This document shows, one piece after another, positions 44,994 through 56,708 of a DNA stretch of 64,000 nucleotides. Every line of letters begins with the position of its first letter. Positions within the stretch are counted from its first letter, which is position 1. A program made the translations under genes and the position numbers. The DNA comes from Rhodococcus sp. P1Y. GTDB taxonomy: Bacteria > Actinomycetota > Actinomycetes > Mycobacteriales > Mycobacteriaceae. The notes below the pieces were generated by a model that saw only the letters and a list, made by a program, of their open reading frames with translations, ran no database searches and had not been told where the DNA came from. The stretch covers positions 4,603,501 through 4,667,500 of the forward strand of contig NZ_CP032762.1 of NCBI RefSeq assembly GCF_003641205.1, in the 5' to 3' direction.

Positions 44994-47572
44994 ACCGCAG
45001 CAGTTTTCACCAACCCGAGTTCCGCGTCTCCTGCCAGAAGCTGGTGATGAGGTAGCACTCTGACCGTGTACCCGACGGCGCCGCTGACCGGCAGTGCCGT
45101 ATCGGTGACGAAAACATCACCGAGCGAGTCGGTTCCGGCGTGCGTCATGACGACGGTGCGAACGTCGGTGAGGTCGTCGTTGTCGTCTACCCGCCCGAGA
45201 ACGGCCTGGACAACCACGTCAGAAGGCGTCAACTCCCCCAGCCGAACGTAGGCTCGCAGAGTCAGTTGTGCGCCGATCACCGGTGTGTCGGGCAATCCTT
45301 CGCTGTCGACCTGGACGACCTCGACCGCGTGCCAGGTGTTCTCGACGCGAGAACGGTACGCAGCTACATCCTTGGCACCGAGATAGCCGTCGGCATTCGC
45401 GGCTCGACCTGCCTCAGCGGCCGGAGCGTAGTAGCCGAGGGTGTAGTCCCGAACCATCCTCGACGCCAGCACCTTCGGGCCCAGATTTTCGAGCGTGTGA
45501 CGCACCATTTCGATCCACCGCGTCGGTACTCCATCGGTCCGATCGTAGAACTTGGGCAGCACCGCCTGCTCGAGCAATTCGTAGAGTGCAGCCGCTTCGA
45601 GGTCGTCCCGTCGGTTCTCGTCGGTGACGCCATCCGCAGTCGGTATGGCCCAACCGTTTTCGCCGTCGTACATCTCGTCCCACCACCCGTCGCGAATCGA
45701 CAGGTTGAGTCCGCCGTTGAGCGCGGACTTCATTCCCGACGTACCGCACGCTTCGAGCGGCCGCAGCGGATTGTTGAGCCACACATCGCATCCCCAGTAC
45801 AGGTACCGTGCCATCGACATGTCGTAGTCGGGCAGGAACACGATGCGATGACGAACGTCGGCCTCGTCGGCGAACCGGACGATCTGCTGAATGAGTGCCT
45901 TACCGCCGTCGTCCGCGGGGTGCGATTTACCGGCGACGACGAGTTGAACCGGCCGTTCGGGGTCGAGCAGGAGGCGCTTGAGCCGCTCCGGCTCGCGCAG
46001 CATCAGCGTAAGACGCTTGTAGGTCGGTACCCGACGTGCGAACCCGACCGTCAGGATATTCGGGTCGAATACTCCGGCCGTCCAACCGAGTTCGGCTTGA
46101 GTGGAACCGCGCTCGAGGCACGAGCGCCGAACTCGACGCCGAACTTCCTCGACGAGCTGGCCTCTCAGTTGGTTCCGCGTTGACCACAGCGTGGCGGACG
46201 GAACCGAGTTGAGCTGTTCCCAGCCGCGCGCCTCTTCGACCGCCTGCGTCCCGACGACGTCGTGGGCTAGTTCCATCCACTCGCGCGCAGCCCAGGTCGG
46301 GGCATGCACTCCATTGGTCACCGATCCGATCGGCACCTCCGATGCGTCGAAACCGGGCCACAGATCACTGAACATGTCGCGGCTGACGATGCCATGGAGT
46401 TTCGAGACGCCGTTGGCGCGCTGACCCAGTCGCAGGCCCATGTGCGCCATGTTGAACACCGATCGGTCGCTCTCGGCGCCGAGTGCAAGGACGCGGTCGA
46501 GTGGAAGTCCGGGCAGCAGAGCCGAATCGGACGCTCCGTCCGCACTGCCGAAATAGTGCCGCACCAGATCGGCCGGAAAGCGGTCGATACCCGCTGGTAC
46601 GGGTGTGTGGGTCGTGAAGACAGTTGCGGCTCGGACGGACGCGAGCGCCGAGTCGAAGTCGAGCCCGCGCGAGGTGACAAGTTCGCGAATGCGCTCCGCG
46701 CCGAGGAACCCGGCGTGGCCCTCGTTCATGTGGAACACCTCGGGGTCGGGAAGACCGTGTTCGTGCGTGTACGCCCGGATCGCACGGACTCCGCCGATGC
46801 CGGCGAGAATCTCCTGCTTGATGCGGTGGTCCTGGTCACCGCCGTAGAGACGATCGGTGACGCCACGCAATTCGGGGTCGTTGTCGGGGATGTCGGAGTC
46901 GAGAAGGAGCAACGGCACCCGACCTACCTGCGCGATCCACACTCTGGCCCGAAGCACCCGCTGACCAGGCATGGACACGTGGATCAGAACAGGTACACCG
47001 GACGAATCGGCGAGAAGCCGCAGCGGCAGACCCTGCGGATCGAGTGAGGGATACCGCTCTGCTTGCCATCCGTCCGCCGTCAAGGACTGCCTGAAGTAAC
47101 CGGAGCGATAGAGCAGCCCGACACCGATGAGCGGCAACCCCAGGTCGGACGCAGCTTTGAGGTGGTCGCCGGCCAAGATGCCGAGCCCACCCGAGTAGTT
47201 GGGGAGGACCTCGCTGACACCGAACTCCATCGAGAAGTAGCCGATACCTGCGGGTAGCAACTGCCCGCTGTCCTGCTGTTGCTGGTACCACAGCGGGCGG
47301 GTGAGGTACTCGCGAAGATCGGCTGCCACTGCGTCGAGACGGTCGGTGAACGCGCTGTCACCAGCCAGGGACTCCAACCGCGCAGGTGCCACGGCGCCCA
47401 GCAATCCGATGGGGTCTCGTTCGGTCTCGATCCACAGCTGCGGATCGATGTCCTCGAACAGCTGTTGTGTGGGCGAGTGCCACGACCAGCGGAGGTTTGT
47501 CGACAGCTCCGCGAGGGCATTCAGCCGATCGGGCAGGTGGGCGCGGACGGTGAATCGGCGTAGAGCTTTCAC
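44990..47572 (-). CDS. glgP: Alpha-glucan (glycogen) phosphorylase
   Basis: About 860 residues from GTG 47572, the length of the short bacterial alpha-glucan phosphorylase class. Motifs: [82 protein letters not shown], and the PLP-lysine segment [20 protein letters not shown]. It releases glucose-1-phosphate from alpha-1,4-glucan. It diverges from glgE across 175 bp, so a shared regulatory region could balance glucan breakdown against synthesis. Corresponds to Rv1328. Confidence 0.95.
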   Translation of the reverse strand: MKALRRFTVRAHLPDRLNALAELSTNLRWSWHSPTQQLFEDIDPQLWIETERDPIGLLGAVAPARLESLAGDSAFTDRLDAVAADLREYLTRPLWYQQQQDSGQLLPAGIGYFSMEFGVSEVLPNYSGGLGILAGDHLKAASDLGLPLIGVGLLYRSGYFRQSLTADGWQAERYPSLDPQGLPLRLLADSSGVPVLIHVSMPGQRVLRARVWIAQVGRVPLLLLDSDIPDNDPELRGVTDRLYGGDQDHRIKQEILAGIGGVRAIRAYTHEHGLPDPEVFHMNEGHAGFLGAERIRELVTSRGLDFDSALASVRAATVFTTHTPVPAGIDRFPADLVRHYFGSADGASDSALLPGLPLDRVLALGAESDRSVFNMAHMGLRLGQRANGVSKLHGIVSRDMFSDLWPGFDASEVPIGSVTNGVHAPTWAAREWMELAHDVVGTQAVEEARGWEQLNSVPSATLWSTRNQLRGQLVEEVRRRVRRSCLERGSTQAELGWTAGVFDPNILTVGFARRVPTYKRLTLMLREPERLKRLLLDPERPVQLVVAGKSHPADDGGKALIQQIVRFADEADVRHRIVFLPDYDMSMARYLYWGCDVWLNNPLRPLEACGTSGMKSALNGGLNLSIRDGWWDEMYDGENGWAIPTADGVTDENRRDDLEAAALYELLEQAVLPKFYDRTDGVPTRWIEMVRHTLENLGPKVLASRMVRDYTLGYYAPAAEAGRAANADGYLGAKDVAAYRSRVENTWHAVEVVQVDSEGLPDTPVIGAQLTLRAYVRLGELTPSDVVVQAVLGRVDDNDDLTDVRTVVMTHAGTDSLGDVFVTDTALPVSGAVGYTVRVLPHHQLLAGDAELGLVKTAAV

Positions 47573-47747
47573 CCGAAGAACCCTACCCACCCGCGGTCGC
47601 ATCGTGAGTCGACTTGCCGATCTCGTCTCGACTACGGCGCGGCCTCCGCAACTGCACTACGGTTGTCATGGAACAGCACGCCGACCACAGCTACCGATCG
47701 AATCACGTCGATCGAGAAGATCGCCGACGCGAAGAATGGAGCGTGAA

Positions 47748-49757
47748 GTGACAGGTCGACTCGGTATCGACAACGTCCTTCCAGACACGGCCACCGGAAA
47801 ATTTCCCGCGAAAGCGGTGGTGGGCGAAGCGTTTCCGGTTTCGGCGGACGTATGGCGAGAGGGTCACGACGCCGTCGCGGCAACGCTGGCCGTTCGCGGT
47901 CCCGGACTACGTACACCGCTGCGAATAACGATGACGCCGGGACACGAACCCGACACCTTCGACGCGTTGTTCACCCCCACTGCTCCCGGCTACTGGATAT
48001 GCCGAATCGAGGCATGGAGTGATCCCGTCGCGACGTGGAAACACGCAGTCGAGGCCAAACTCGGCGTCGGTCAGAGCGCGAGTGAACTCGCCAACGATTT
48101 GGAAATCGGCGCTCGGCTCTTCGAACGCGCTGCAGATGGCGTCCCGGACGAGGACAGAACTCTCCTCAAAGATGTCGTGACCGCCCTGCGAGATACCGAC
48201 CGACAACTGCCTGCTCGAATCTCCCCCGCGTTCGCCACGTCGGTGACCGCGTTACTGCACGAGTATCCCCTGCGCGAGCTCATCACCCGCTCGAACGGGA
48301 TCAACATCTGGGTCGACCGCAATCGCGCCCTCAACGGCGCTTGGTACGAGTTCTTTCCGCGCTCGACCGGCGGATGGAACGACGACGGCTCGCCGCGCCA
48401 CGGGACGTTTGCAACGTCGACGGAGCAGTTGCCACGAATCGCGCGTATGGGCTTCGACGTCGTTTACCTTCCGCCGATTCATCCCATTGGCGTCGTCAAC
48501 CGTAAAGGTCCGAACAACACCCTCACACCGGGTCCGGACGACGTCGGGTCGCCATGGGCAATCGGCTCGAAGGACGGTGGCCATGACGCCATCCATCCGG
48601 AGCTCGGAACCGAGGACGACTTCCGTGCATTCGTCGACGCCGCGAACGCTCTCGATCTCGAAGTGGCCTTGGACCTGGCGCTGCAGGCCGCTCCCGATCA
48701 CCCGTGGGCGGAGGCACATCCGGAGTGGTTCACGGTATTGCCGGACGGGACCATCGCCTACGCGGAGAACCCGCCCAAGAAGTACCAGGACATCTACCCG
48801 GTCAATTTCGACAACGATCGCCGTGGAATCTACGAGGAAGTACTTCGCGTCGTCCGCCATTGGATTGCGTTGGGCGTCAAGATCTTCCGGGTCGACAATC
48901 CGCACACCAAGCCGCCGGACTTCTGGCAGTGGCTGATCGCGGAGGTGAAGAAGTCCAATCCCGAGGTGCTGTTCCTCGCCGAGGCGTTCACCCGTCCCGC
49001 CCGCATGTACGGACTCGCACAGCGCGGATTCACCCAGTCCTACACCTACTTCACTTGGCGAGTCGCCAAGTGGGAGATCACCGAATTCGCCGAGGAGCAT
49101 GCGCGACGCGCAGACGATGCCCGGCCCAATCTGTTCGTCAACACCCCGGACATCCTGCACGAGAGCCTGCAACACGGTGGGCCGGGAGTCTTCGCGCTAC
49201 GCGCTGCCCTCGCCGCGACCTTGGCACCGACGTGGGGTGTCTATTCGGGGTACGAACTGTACGAGCATCAAGCCGTCCGTCCAGGTAGCGAGGAATACCT
49301 CGATTCCGAGAAGTACCAGCTGCGTCCGCGCGATTTCGAGGGTGCGCTAGCCCGTGGCGAATCGCTCGAGCCCTGGCTCGGAACGTTGAACTCGATTCGT
49401 CGCGCACACCCAGCGCTGCAGCAGTTACGCAACATTCACTTTCACCACGTCGACAACGACGCACTGATCGCGTATTCGAAGTTCGACCCCAACACCGGCG
49501 ACTCGGTGTTGGTGGTGATCAACCTCGATCCGTTCGGGCCCGAGGAAGGAACGATCTGGCTGGACATGCCGCAGATCGGACTGGACTGGCACGACACATT
49601 GACGGTCACCGACGAGGTGTCCGGGCAACAATTCCATTGGGGGCAAGCCAATTTCGTCAAGCTGGAACCGTGGAAGGCGGTGGCCCACATCCTGGCGCTA
49701 CCTCCGATCCCCTACCCCGCACGGCTCGAACTGGCATACCGCGGCAACCGGAAGTGA
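47748..49757 (+). CDS. glgE: Maltose-1-phosphate maltosyltransferase GlgE
   Basis: 669 residues from GTG 47748, with GGAG eight bases upstream; ATG 47736 is the alternative. GH13_3 family. After the N-terminal domain ([20 protein letters not shown]) come [31 protein letters not shown] with the GxPWAIGS region, the nucleophile Asp in [18 protein letters not shown], the acid Glu in [14 protein letters not shown], and [14 protein letters not shown]. The enzyme polymerises maltose-1-phosphate into linear alpha-1,4-glucan. It is translationally coupled with glgB. Corresponds to Rv1327c. No treS or pep2 partner is in the window. Confidence 0.97.
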   Translation: MTGRLGIDNVLPDTATGKFPAKAVVGEAFPVSADVWREGHDAVAATLAVRGPGLRTPLRITMTPGHEPDTFDALFTPTAPGYWICRIEAWSDPVATWKHAVEAKLGVGQSASELANDLEIGARLFERAADGVPDEDRTLLKDVVTALRDTDRQLPARISPAFATSVTALLHEYPLRELITRSNGINIWVDRNRALNGAWYEFFPRSTGGWNDDGSPRHGTFATSTEQLPRIARMGFDVVYLPPIHPIGVVNRKGPNNTLTPGPDDVGSPWAIGSKDGGHDAIHPELGTEDDFRAFVDAANALDLEVALDLALQAAPDHPWAEAHPEWFTVLPDGTIAYAENPPKKYQDIYPVNFDNDRRGIYEEVLRVVRHWIALGVKIFRVDNPHTKPPDFWQWLIAEVKKSNPEVLFLAEAFTRPARMYGLAQRGFTQSYTYFTWRVAKWEITEFAEEHARRADDARPNLFVNTPDILHESLQHGGPGVFALRAALAATLAPTWGVYSGYELYEHQAVRPGSEEYLDSEKYQLRPRDFEGALARGESLEPWLGTLNSIRRAHPALQQLRNIHFHHVDNDALIAYSKFDPNTGDSVLVVINLDPFGPEEGTIWLDMPQIGLDWHDTLTVTDEVSGQQFHWGQANFVKLEPWKAVAHILALPPIPYPARLELAYRGNRK

Positions 49758-49769
49758 GTGGGAATCAAC

Positions 49770-51974
49770 GTGACCGAGAATCCGACCACACCTGACAACG
49801 CAGCACCACCCCAGGGCGATCTCGACCTGCTCGCTCAGGGCACGCACTACAACCCGCACTCGATTCTGGGAGCTCATCCTGTCTCGGGCGCAACCGTCAT
49901 CCGTGCGCTCAAGCCGAACGCAGAGTCGGTCGTCGCACGCATCGGCGGCAAGGACTTCCCGCTCACGCACGTCGCGCACGGCATCTTCGCAGCGTCGGTA
50001 CCGTTCGAGAACCTGAGCGACTACCGACTGGTGGTCACCTGGCCCGGCGGTCACACCACCACCTCTGCGGACGGCTACCGCTTCCTGCCGACCCTGGGCG
50101 AGCTCGACCTCCACTTGTTCGGCGAGGGCCGCCATGAACGACTGTGGGACATCCTCGGCGCGCACCAGCAGAACTACACGACGCCCGACGGCGACGTCAG
50201 TGGCACGTCGTTCGCTGTGTGGGCGCCCGCAGCACGCGGAGTCACCGTCATAGGCGAATTCGACGGCTGGACGGGCCAGAGCTTCCCTATGCGTGCTTTG
50301 GGCTCCACCGGTGTGTGGGAGGTGTTCGTACCCGACATCGGCCCGGGCACGATCTACAAGTATCGAGTCCACGGCTCGGACGGTATCGCCAGGGACAAGG
50401 CCGACCCGATGGCATTCGCGACTGAAATTCCGCCGGCAACAGCATCGGTCGTCACCCAAACCGAGTTCGAGTGGACCGACGACGACTGGCTCGAGGCGCG
50501 GGCGGACATCGAGCCCACGGCAGCTCCGATGAGCGTGTACGAGGTCCACCTCGCGTCGTGGCGTCAGGGACTCGACTACCGCCAACTCGCGGTACAGCTC
50601 GCCGAGTACGTGCTGGAGACGGGTTTCACCCACGTCGAGTTGCTTCCCGTCGCCGAGCACCCGTTCGGTGGTTCGTGGGGATACCAGGTCACCTCGTACT
50701 ACGCACCGACGTCACGGTTCGGCAGTCCGGACGATTTCCGCTTCTTCGTCGACCACCTTCACCAAGCTGGTATCGGCGTCATCGTCGACTGGGTTCCCGC
50801 TCACTTTCCCAAGGACGAGTGGGCGCTCGCATTGTTCGACGGCGGCCCGCTGTACGAACACGGCGATCCCCAGCGCGGCGAGCAACTCGACTGGGGCACA
50901 CTGGTTTTCGACTTCGGCCGCCGCGAGGTCCGGAACTTCCTGGTCGCCAATGCGCTGTTCTGGCTCGACGAATTCCACATCGACGGACTTCGTGTCGACG
51001 CCGTCGCGTCGATGCTCTACCTCGACTACTCACGTCCCGAAGGTGGCTGGACGCCGAACATCCACGGCGGCCGCGAAAACCTCGAAGCAGTCTCGTTCCT
51101 GCAGGAGATGAACGCGACGGTCCACAAGAAGTTCCGCGGAGTCGTCACGGTTGCCGAGGAGTCGACGGCGTGGCCCGGTGTCACCCGGCCGACCAGTGTC
51201 GGCGGTCTCGGTTTCAACATGAAGTGGAACATGGGCTGGATGCACGACACGCTCGGGTTCCTGGGCCGCGACCCGATCCATCGGACCTACCACCACCACG
51301 AGATCACGTTCTCCCTCGTGTACGCCTGGAGTGAGAACTACCTCCTGCCCATCAGTCACGACGAGGTCGTGCACGGCAAGGGAACGCTGTGGACCCGGAT
51401 GCCCGGTGACGATCATGCGAAGGCAGCAGGCCTGCGAGGAATGCTCGCGTACATGTGGGCTCACCCCGGCAAGCAACTTCTGTTCATGGGCCAGGAGTTC
51501 GGTCAGACGCGCGAGTGGTCCGAGGAGCGCGGCCTGGACTGGTTCCAGCTCGACGAAAACAACGACAGTGGTCTGCATCGCGGGGTGTTGAACCTGGTCA
51601 CCGACCTCAACGCCACCTACCGCGAGCACGCGGCGCTCTGGACGCTCGACACATCGCCGAGCGGATATTCGTGGATCGATGCCAACGACACCGAGAACAA
51701 CGTGCTCAGCTTCCTCAGGTACGGAGCCGATGGTTCAGTGGTCGCCTGCGTCTTCAACTTCTCAGGAGTCGTACGCGGCGACTATCGTGTCGGATTACCG
51801 GAACCCGGTCGCTGGCGCGAGATCCTCAACACGGATGCACGCTCGTACGGCGGCAGCGGAGTCGGCAATCTCGGTGAAGTGACGGCAACGTCGCACTCGT
51901 GGCACGGCCGACCGGCGTCTGCACAGGTCGCGCTGCCCGCCAACGGAGCGATCTGGATCAAACTGGAGCGATGA
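49770..51974 (+). CDS. glgB: 1,4-alpha-glucan branching enzyme
   Basis: 734 residues from GTG 49770; GTG 49758, four codons earlier and directly after the glgE stop, is equally possible. Modules: an N-terminal carbohydrate-binding domain ([20 protein letters not shown]), a CBM48 ([20 protein letters not shown]), and the GH13_9 barrel with [20 protein letters not shown], catalytic Asp in [20 protein letters not shown], catalytic Glu in [14 protein letters not shown] and [14 protein letters not shown]. It adds alpha-1,6 branches to the chain made by GlgE. Corresponds to Rv1326c. Confidence 0.97.
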   Translation: MTENPTTPDNAAPPQGDLDLLAQGTHYNPHSILGAHPVSGATVIRALKPNAESVVARIGGKDFPLTHVAHGIFAASVPFENLSDYRLVVTWPGGHTTTSADGYRFLPTLGELDLHLFGEGRHERLWDILGAHQQNYTTPDGDVSGTSFAVWAPAARGVTVIGEFDGWTGQSFPMRALGSTGVWEVFVPDIGPGTIYKYRVHGSDGIARDKADPMAFATEIPPATASVVTQTEFEWTDDDWLEARADIEPTAAPMSVYEVHLASWRQGLDYRQLAVQLAEYVLETGFTHVELLPVAEHPFGGSWGYQVTSYYAPTSRFGSPDDFRFFVDHLHQAGIGVIVDWVPAHFPKDEWALALFDGGPLYEHGDPQRGEQLDWGTLVFDFGRREVRNFLVANALFWLDEFHIDGLRVDAVASMLYLDYSRPEGGWTPNIHGGRENLEAVSFLQEMNATVHKKFRGVVTVAEESTAWPGVTRPTSVGGLGFNMKWNMGWMHDTLGFLGRDPIHRTYHHHEITFSLVYAWSENYLLPISHDEVVHGKGTLWTRMPGDDHAKAAGLRGMLAYMWAHPGKQLLFMGQEFGQTREWSEERGLDWFQLDENNDSGLHRGVLNLVTDLNATYREHAALWTLDTSPSGYSWIDANDTENNVLSFLRYGADGSVVACVFNFSGVVRGDYRVGLPEPGRWREILNTDARSYGGSGVGNLGEVTATSHSWHGRPASAQVALPANGAIWIKLER

Positions 51975-53429
51975 ATGAGCGGCGGTCGTACCCGACGACA
52001 CCCTGTGTGGATGACCGCCGTGATAGCCGTGGCAGTACTGGCTGGGTGTAGCCAGTCGGTGGACGGACGTGCAGTCTCGATCTACGAGAACCCGTTCACC
52101 GTTGCCGGCCTTCCGGTCACCGACGGGCCGAGCGGACCCCGGCCCGGAGTGCAGAACTCCAGTCTCGCCGTGCGTAACGCGGAGGGCACGGACTCGGACA
52201 TCATCGCGACCAACGCCATCGACGACATCCAGCAGTACTGGACCACGACGTACCCGGAGTTGTTCTCGACGCCGTTCGCTCCCGTGTCCGAGTTGATCTC
52301 GTGGGACGCCAGCGAGGACGAGGGTGACGGCATCCGATTCTGCGGCCTTCGCACCGGCGGCGTACCCAACGCTGCCTATTGCACCAGGGACGACACCATC
52401 GGCTGGGACCGGACCATTCTCTTGCCCGCGTTGATCGACGCTTTCGGCCCGATGGCCGTCGTCATGGTGATCGCGCACGAATACGGCCACTCGATTCAGC
52501 ACCAGTCCGGCCTCGTCGGTGACGACACACCGACCATCGTCGCCGAACAGCAGGCAGACTGCTTCGCGGGGGCCTTCATCAGGCATGTGGCCGAAGGCGA
52601 TTCGCCGCATTTCACCATCAACACGTCCGACGGGCTCAACGGCGTCCTCGCTGCGACAGTGGCAGTGCGTGACGTCGACCCCAACGATCCCGAATCGGTT
52701 CACGGTTCGGCGTTCGAGCGCGTCACCGCTGTTCAGATCGGCTTCACCGACGGAGCGTCGTCGTGCGTCAACATCGACGAGGACGAGATCGACTCCCGAC
52801 GTGCCGATCTGCCGCAGAAGTTCAGCGACGCGGACGACGACGGCGAACTTCCTGTCACCAGGGAGTCGCTGGAGGCGTTCGTTCGGTCCTTCGAAAGTCT
52901 GCTCGCACTGGAGAATCCGCCGACCGTGTCCTACGACGGAAGCGACACCGGATGCCCCGACGGGACGTCGACCGAGCCGGTGTCCTATTGCGCGTCGACC
53001 AACACTCTCGGCGTCGACGTCGACGAGCTCGCCGAACTCGGCACCGCAGAACGTCCCCGGCGCGGAGATGTCATCCCGCTCAACGTCTCGGGCGACTACA
53101 GCGCATATGTGTTGTTCGCGTCGCGATACACCCTCGCAGTGCAGAACGCGGCAGGCCAAGCCCTCGACGATCCGCAGTCGGCCCTCCGCTCGGCGTGCCT
53201 GTCCGGAGTCATCACAGCAGGATTGAGCTCCGAGAACCCCGAGGCAAAAGGCCTGGAAGTGTGGCTCTCGCCGGGCGACCTCGACGAAGCAGTCTCGGGA
53301 TTGCTCAGCGATGGCCTGACCGCCAGCGACATCAACGGCGTCACGCTGCCGAGCGGCTTTTCGCGCGTCGATGCCTTCCGCTCCGGCGTGCTCGGTGGCC
53401 AGGACACCTGCAATGTCCGCTACCGGTGA
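51975..53429 (+). CDS. Predicted zinc metallopeptidase lipoprotein
   Basis: 484 residues whose ATG 51975 immediately follows the glgB TGA, so translation is coupled. A signal peptide ends in the lipobox VLAGCSQ, making it a membrane-anchored outer lipoprotein. The metal motif is VMVIAHEYGHSIQHQSG, an HExxH with a downstream acidic ligand in AEQQADCFAGAFIRH. This pattern is that of the neutral zinc metallopeptidase family (YpfJ/KPN_00809-like). Several Cys pairs suggest disulphides. Its linkage to glgE-glgB might reflect capsule glucan export or simple synteny; substrate unknown. Confidence 0.85.
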   Translation: MSGGRTRRHPVWMTAVIAVAVLAGCSQSVDGRAVSIYENPFTVAGLPVTDGPSGPRPGVQNSSLAVRNAEGTDSDIIATNAIDDIQQYWTTTYPELFSTPFAPVSELISWDASEDEGDGIRFCGLRTGGVPNAAYCTRDDTIGWDRTILLPALIDAFGPMAVVMVIAHEYGHSIQHQSGLVGDDTPTIVAEQQADCFAGAFIRHVAEGDSPHFTINTSDGLNGVLAATVAVRDVDPNDPESVHGSAFERVTAVQIGFTDGASSCVNIDEDEIDSRRADLPQKFSDADDDGELPVTRESLEAFVRSFESLLALENPPTVSYDGSDTGCPDGTSTEPVSYCASTNTLGVDVDELAELGTAERPRRGDVIPLNVSGDYSAYVLFASRYTLAVQNAAGQALDDPQSALRSACLSGVITAGLSSENPEAKGLEVWLSPGDLDEAVSGLLSDGLTASDINGVTLPSGFSRVDAFRSGVLGGQDTCNVRYR

Positions 53430-53445
53430 ACCAGCCGGTGTCGGG

Positions 53446-54390
53446 TCAGTAGAGCGCTGACGCGAGCTTCCGGCGAGCAGCCACGACGACGGGGTCGGCC
53501 TTGTCGAAAAGTTCGAACAGTTCGAGCAATCTCGTCCGAAGCGCAGTCCGATCGTCACCGGCAGTCCGCTTGATGCCGTCGATCAGACGCGAGAACGCAG
53601 CTTCCGGATTCTGTTGCGAGAGCTCGACATCGGCCGCCTCGATCTGCAGTGACACATCGTTCGGCGCAGCATCGGCCTTCTCCACGGAGTCGGCGTCGAC
53701 GTCCTGCACGCGCGCAAGGAACTTCACCTGACGCAACGCCGCCTGCGCGTCCGTGTTCGACGGCTCCGCATCGATGATGGCCTGGTACGCGGCGATGGCC
53801 TTGTCGAAATCCCCATCGTCGAGCGCTTCCTCGGCCGCGACCAAGCGCGGGTCCTCGGGCTCGGGCTCGTCCTCGACGGGTTCGGCTCCCGGCGGACCGC
53901 TCAGTTTGCCCGCGGTGGCCTGTTCGATTGCTTCGATCCACTTACGAAGCTGCTCATCTGGCTGAGGGCCTTGAAAGTCCGCCAACGGTTGCCCACCAGC
54001 TACGGCAACGACCGTCGGGATGGCCTGGACGCCGAAGGCCTGTGCGATCTGCGGATTGCTGTCGACGTCGACTCGTGCGTGGATCCACGTACCGCCCGCT
54101 TCGAGCGCCAACTGACCGAGCTGGCGAGTGAGCGCGACCGATTGCGGGGATCGGGCCGATCCCAGGTCGACGATGACAGGAACCTGTGACGAGCGCTGCA
54201 GAACCTCGGCCTCGAATGTGGCTGCAGTCACATCTACGATCGGAGGCAATCCACCGGTGCCATCGCTGGATTCAGCCGTGGGCGGCGGCGCGGGCCGGTC
54301 TTTGAGTGCCGAAAGATCGACTGCACCGGCGATCGATGCTGGGACGACTGCGGGCGGACGGGCTGACGAGCGAGAACCGGGTCGAGTCAC
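53446..54390 (-). CDS. Thioredoxin-fold protein with TPR region (Rv1324/CnoX-like)
   Basis: 314 residues. After a Pro-rich leader, the thioredoxin fold covers residues 50-165: VTAATFEAEVLQRSSQVPVI, then VDLGSARSPQSVALTRQLGQ where the CxxC is replaced by SARS, and AQAFGVQAIPTVVAVAGGQP with the cis-Pro. TPR helices follow (AEEALDDGDFDKAIAAYQAI, DAEPSNTDAQAALRQVKFLA). This is the layout of YbbN/CnoX co-chaperones. Without cysteines it cannot do thiol exchange, so a holdase or protein-binding role is likelier. Corresponds to Rv1324. Convergent with the metallopeptidase gene. Confidence 0.88.
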   Translation of the reverse strand: MTRPGSRSSARPPAVVPASIAGAVDLSALKDRPAPPPTAESSDGTGGLPPIVDVTAATFEAEVLQRSSQVPVIVDLGSARSPQSVALTRQLGQLALEAGGTWIHARVDVDSNPQIAQAFGVQAIPTVVAVAGGQPLADFQGPQPDEQLRKWIEAIEQATAGKLSGPPGAEPVEDEPEPEDPRLVAAEEALDDGDFDKAIAAYQAIIDAEPSNTDAQAALRQVKFLARVQDVDADSVEKADAAPNDVSLQIEAADVELSQQNPEAAFSRLIDGIKRTAGDDRTALRTRLLELFELFDKADPVVVAARRKLASALY

Positions 54391-54436
54391 GCCATACAGT
54401 TTGTCACTAACCCGGTCCCGTCACTACCGGCAAGGT

Positions 54437-54799
54437 CTAGAGCGCGGCGCCCTTGGTGAGGGTCGGCTCCGAGGAACTCAGTTCTGCCAGCTTCCCTGTG
54501 CGTGCGGCCCACACCTCGAACACGATGGTGCCGAACGGGGGAATGCTTGCGACCGCCGCCAGAAGGGTGGTGACGACGGTCCATCGAAGTTTGACTGCAG
54601 TGAGAACCGTCACAATCAGGTAGATCACGAAGACCGCGCCGTGGATGGGGCCGAAGATCTTGACCCCGATCTCGTTACCGTCCGCGGGGATGTACTTGAA
54701 TGCCATCCCGATGAGCAGTCCGAGCCATGTGAGGGCTTCGAGGATTGCGATGAAGCGAAATCGCTTCGCGGTGGTGCTCAGGTCGAAGAAGTTCAGCAT
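54437..54799 (-). CDS. DUF3817 membrane protein (second copy)
   Basis: 120 residues from ATG 54799. Three membrane helices are readable, beginning FRFIAILEALTWLGLLIGMA, then IFGPIHGAVFVIYLIVTVLT, then WTVVTTLLAAVASIPPFGTI. The arrangement matches the DUF3817 gene at 35299, though identity is modest. It lies between the thiolase and the thioredoxin-fold gene. Function unknown. Confidence 0.88.
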   Translation of the reverse strand: MLNFFDLSTTAKRFRFIAILEALTWLGLLIGMAFKYIPADGNEIGVKIFGPIHGAVFVIYLIVTVLTAVKLRWTVVTTLLAAVASIPPFGTIVFEVWAARTGKLAELSSSEPTLTKGAAL

Positions 54800-54897
54800 G
54801 TCGACTATTGTGCCCCAACTTCTACGACACACCGTAGTGGCTCTGGTCTCACCACCAGGGCTTGACCGGAGCCACTACGGCGTGCTTTACCGACTCT

Positions 54898-56088
54898 TTA
54901 CTGCTTGGGCACGCGCACGATGAGGGCGTCGCCTTGTCCGCCGCCGCCGCACAGTGCTGCTGCGCCGATTCCGCCTCCGCGGCGCTGCAGTTCGAGTGCG
55001 AGATGCAGCGCGATGCGAGCGCCGGACATGCCGAGCGGGTGACCGATTGCGATGGCGCCGCCGTTGACGTTGACCTTGCTGTCGTCGATTCCCAGTTCAC
55101 GGGTCGAGGCGATCCCGACGGCCGCGAAGGCTTCGTTGATCTCGATCAGATCGAGGTCCTTGGGGTCGATTCCTTCCTTCGCGCAGGCTTTGACGATCGC
55201 GCGTGCAGGCTGAGACTGGAGCGAGGAGTCGGGTCCGGCGACAACGCCGTGTGCACCGATCTCGGCGATCCACGTGAGCCCGAGGCTTTCGGCTTTGGTC
55301 TTGCTCATCACGACGACGGCGGCGGCACCGTCGTTGATGGTCGAGGCATTGCCCGCGGTGATGGTGCCGGTCTTGGAGAAGGCCGGGCGGAGCTTGGCGA
55401 GGGTGTCCGTCGTGGTGTCGGCGCGGATGCCCTCGTCCTGCGAGAAGACAATCGGATCGCCCTTGCGCTGCGGAATCTCGACCGGCACGACCTCGTCGTC
55501 GAAGACGCCGTTCTTCCATGCCGTCGCTGCCCGCTGGTGCGACGCCGCCGCGAACGCGTCCTGCTCCTCCCGGGTGCTGGCGACCGCGCCGTCGTTGCGG
55601 GATTCGGTGAGCCCACCCATCGCCTGCTCGGTGAAGATGTCGTACAGCCCGTCGTACGCGAGGTGATCTTTCATCGTCACGTCGCCGTATTTGAATCCGG
55701 CACGGGACTTTTCGAGCATGTGCGGTGCCTGCGTCATCGACTCCTGACCGCCTGCGACGACGATCTCGAATTCACCAGCACGAATGAGCTGATCGGCCAG
55801 GGCGATGGCGTCGACGCCCGACAAGCACACCTTGTTGATCGTCAGGGCGGGGACGTCCATCGGGATGCCTGCGGCAACCGCGGCCTGACGAGCGGGGATC
55901 TGGCCGGCGCCTGCGGTGAGGACCTGGCCCATGATGACGTACTCGACGAGCTCGGGTGCCACACCGGACTTGTCCAATGCTCCCTTGATCGCGATCCCGC
56001 CGAGATCGGAACCCGAGAAGTCCTTCAACGATCCGGACAACCGACCGACCGGGGTACGAGCCCCGGCGACGATGACAGAGACGGTCAC
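54898..56088 (-). CDS. fadA4: Acetyl-CoA C-acetyltransferase (thiolase, FadA4-like)
   Basis: 396 residues from GTG 56088 with GGAGGAAT upstream. Thiolase signatures: [20 protein letters not shown], nucleophile Cys in [56 protein letters not shown] and the C-terminal catalytic Cys in [15 protein letters not shown]. It condenses two acetyl-CoA or cleaves acetoacetyl-CoA. It diverges from the methylmalonyl-CoA epimerase gene by 95 bp. The pair corresponds to Rv1323 and Rv1322A. Confidence 0.95.
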   Translation of the reverse strand: MTVSVIVAGARTPVGRLSGSLKDFSGSDLGGIAIKGALDKSGVAPELVEYVIMGQVLTAGAGQIPARQAAVAAGIPMDVPALTINKVCLSGVDAIALADQLIRAGEFEIVVAGGQESMTQAPHMLEKSRAGFKYGDVTMKDHLAYDGLYDIFTEQAMGGLTESRNDGAVASTREEQDAFAAASHQRAATAWKNGVFDDEVVPVEIPQRKGDPIVFSQDEGIRADTTTDTLAKLRPAFSKTGTITAGNASTINDGAAAVVVMSKTKAESLGLTWIAEIGAHGVVAGPDSSLQSQPARAIVKACAKEGIDPKDLDLIEINEAFAAVGIASTRELGIDDSKVNVNGGAIAIGHPLGMSGARIALHLALELQRRGGGIGAAALCGGGGQGDALIVRVPKQ

Positions 56089-56183
56089 GATATTCCTCCA
56101 AATAGATGCAACAGAAGTTAGTAGCCATTGTGCATGGCAGCCCCGCTGAGCGGCGCGACGAAGCTGACGCTAACGTCGACTCT

Positions 56184-56663
56184 ATGACCTCGACCACGCC
56201 CTCTTCCACGGGACTCCCCATCCGATCCGACCTCGTCACGGCCATCGACCACGTCGGCATCGCCGTTCCTGATTTGGACGTCGCCATAGCCTGGTACTCC
56301 CATCACCTCGGGATGGTCTCCACACACGAAGAGGTCAACGAGGGCCAAGGTGTGCGCGAAGCGATGCTCTCGTTCCCTGGTGCACCCGCGGGAGCTACCG
56401 CTCTGCAACTCCTCGCACCGCTCGACGAGAACTCGACGATCGCCAAGTTCATCGACCGCAACGGACCCGGCCTTCAGCAGCTCGCCTACCGGGTCACCGA
56501 TATCGAGGAGATCTCCTCGGAACTCCGTTCCCGTGGTGTCAGACTGCTCTACGACGCCCCCCGACGCGGCACCGCCGATTCGAAAATCAACTTCGTTCAC
56601 CCCAAGGACGCAGGTGGAGTGCTGATCGAGTTGGTAGAACCGACCGAGAACCCGATTCATTGA
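56184..56663 (+). CDS. mce: Methylmalonyl-CoA epimerase
   Basis: 159 residues from ATG 56184; an upstream in-frame ATG at 56106 would add an unlikely leader. The vicinal-oxygen-chelate fold shows AIDHVGIAVPDLDVAIAWYS with the first metal His, GATALQLLAPLDENS, GLQQLAYRVTDIEEISSELR with the second His region replaced by Gln-Leu, and VLIELVEP with the metal Glu. It interconverts (R)- and (S)-methylmalonyl-CoA in propionate metabolism. The mutase genes are not in the window. Confidence 0.93.
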   Translation: MTSTTPSSTGLPIRSDLVTAIDHVGIAVPDLDVAIAWYSHHLGMVSTHEEVNEGQGVREAMLSFPGAPAGATALQLLAPLDENSTIAKFIDRNGPGLQQLAYRVTDIEEISSELRSRGVRLLYDAPRRGTADSKINFVHPKDAGGVLIELVEPTENPIH

Positions 56664-56708
56664 CCTAGCGTATGGCCCTGCAACCTACGCACCGGTAAAT
56701 TGACCGCC

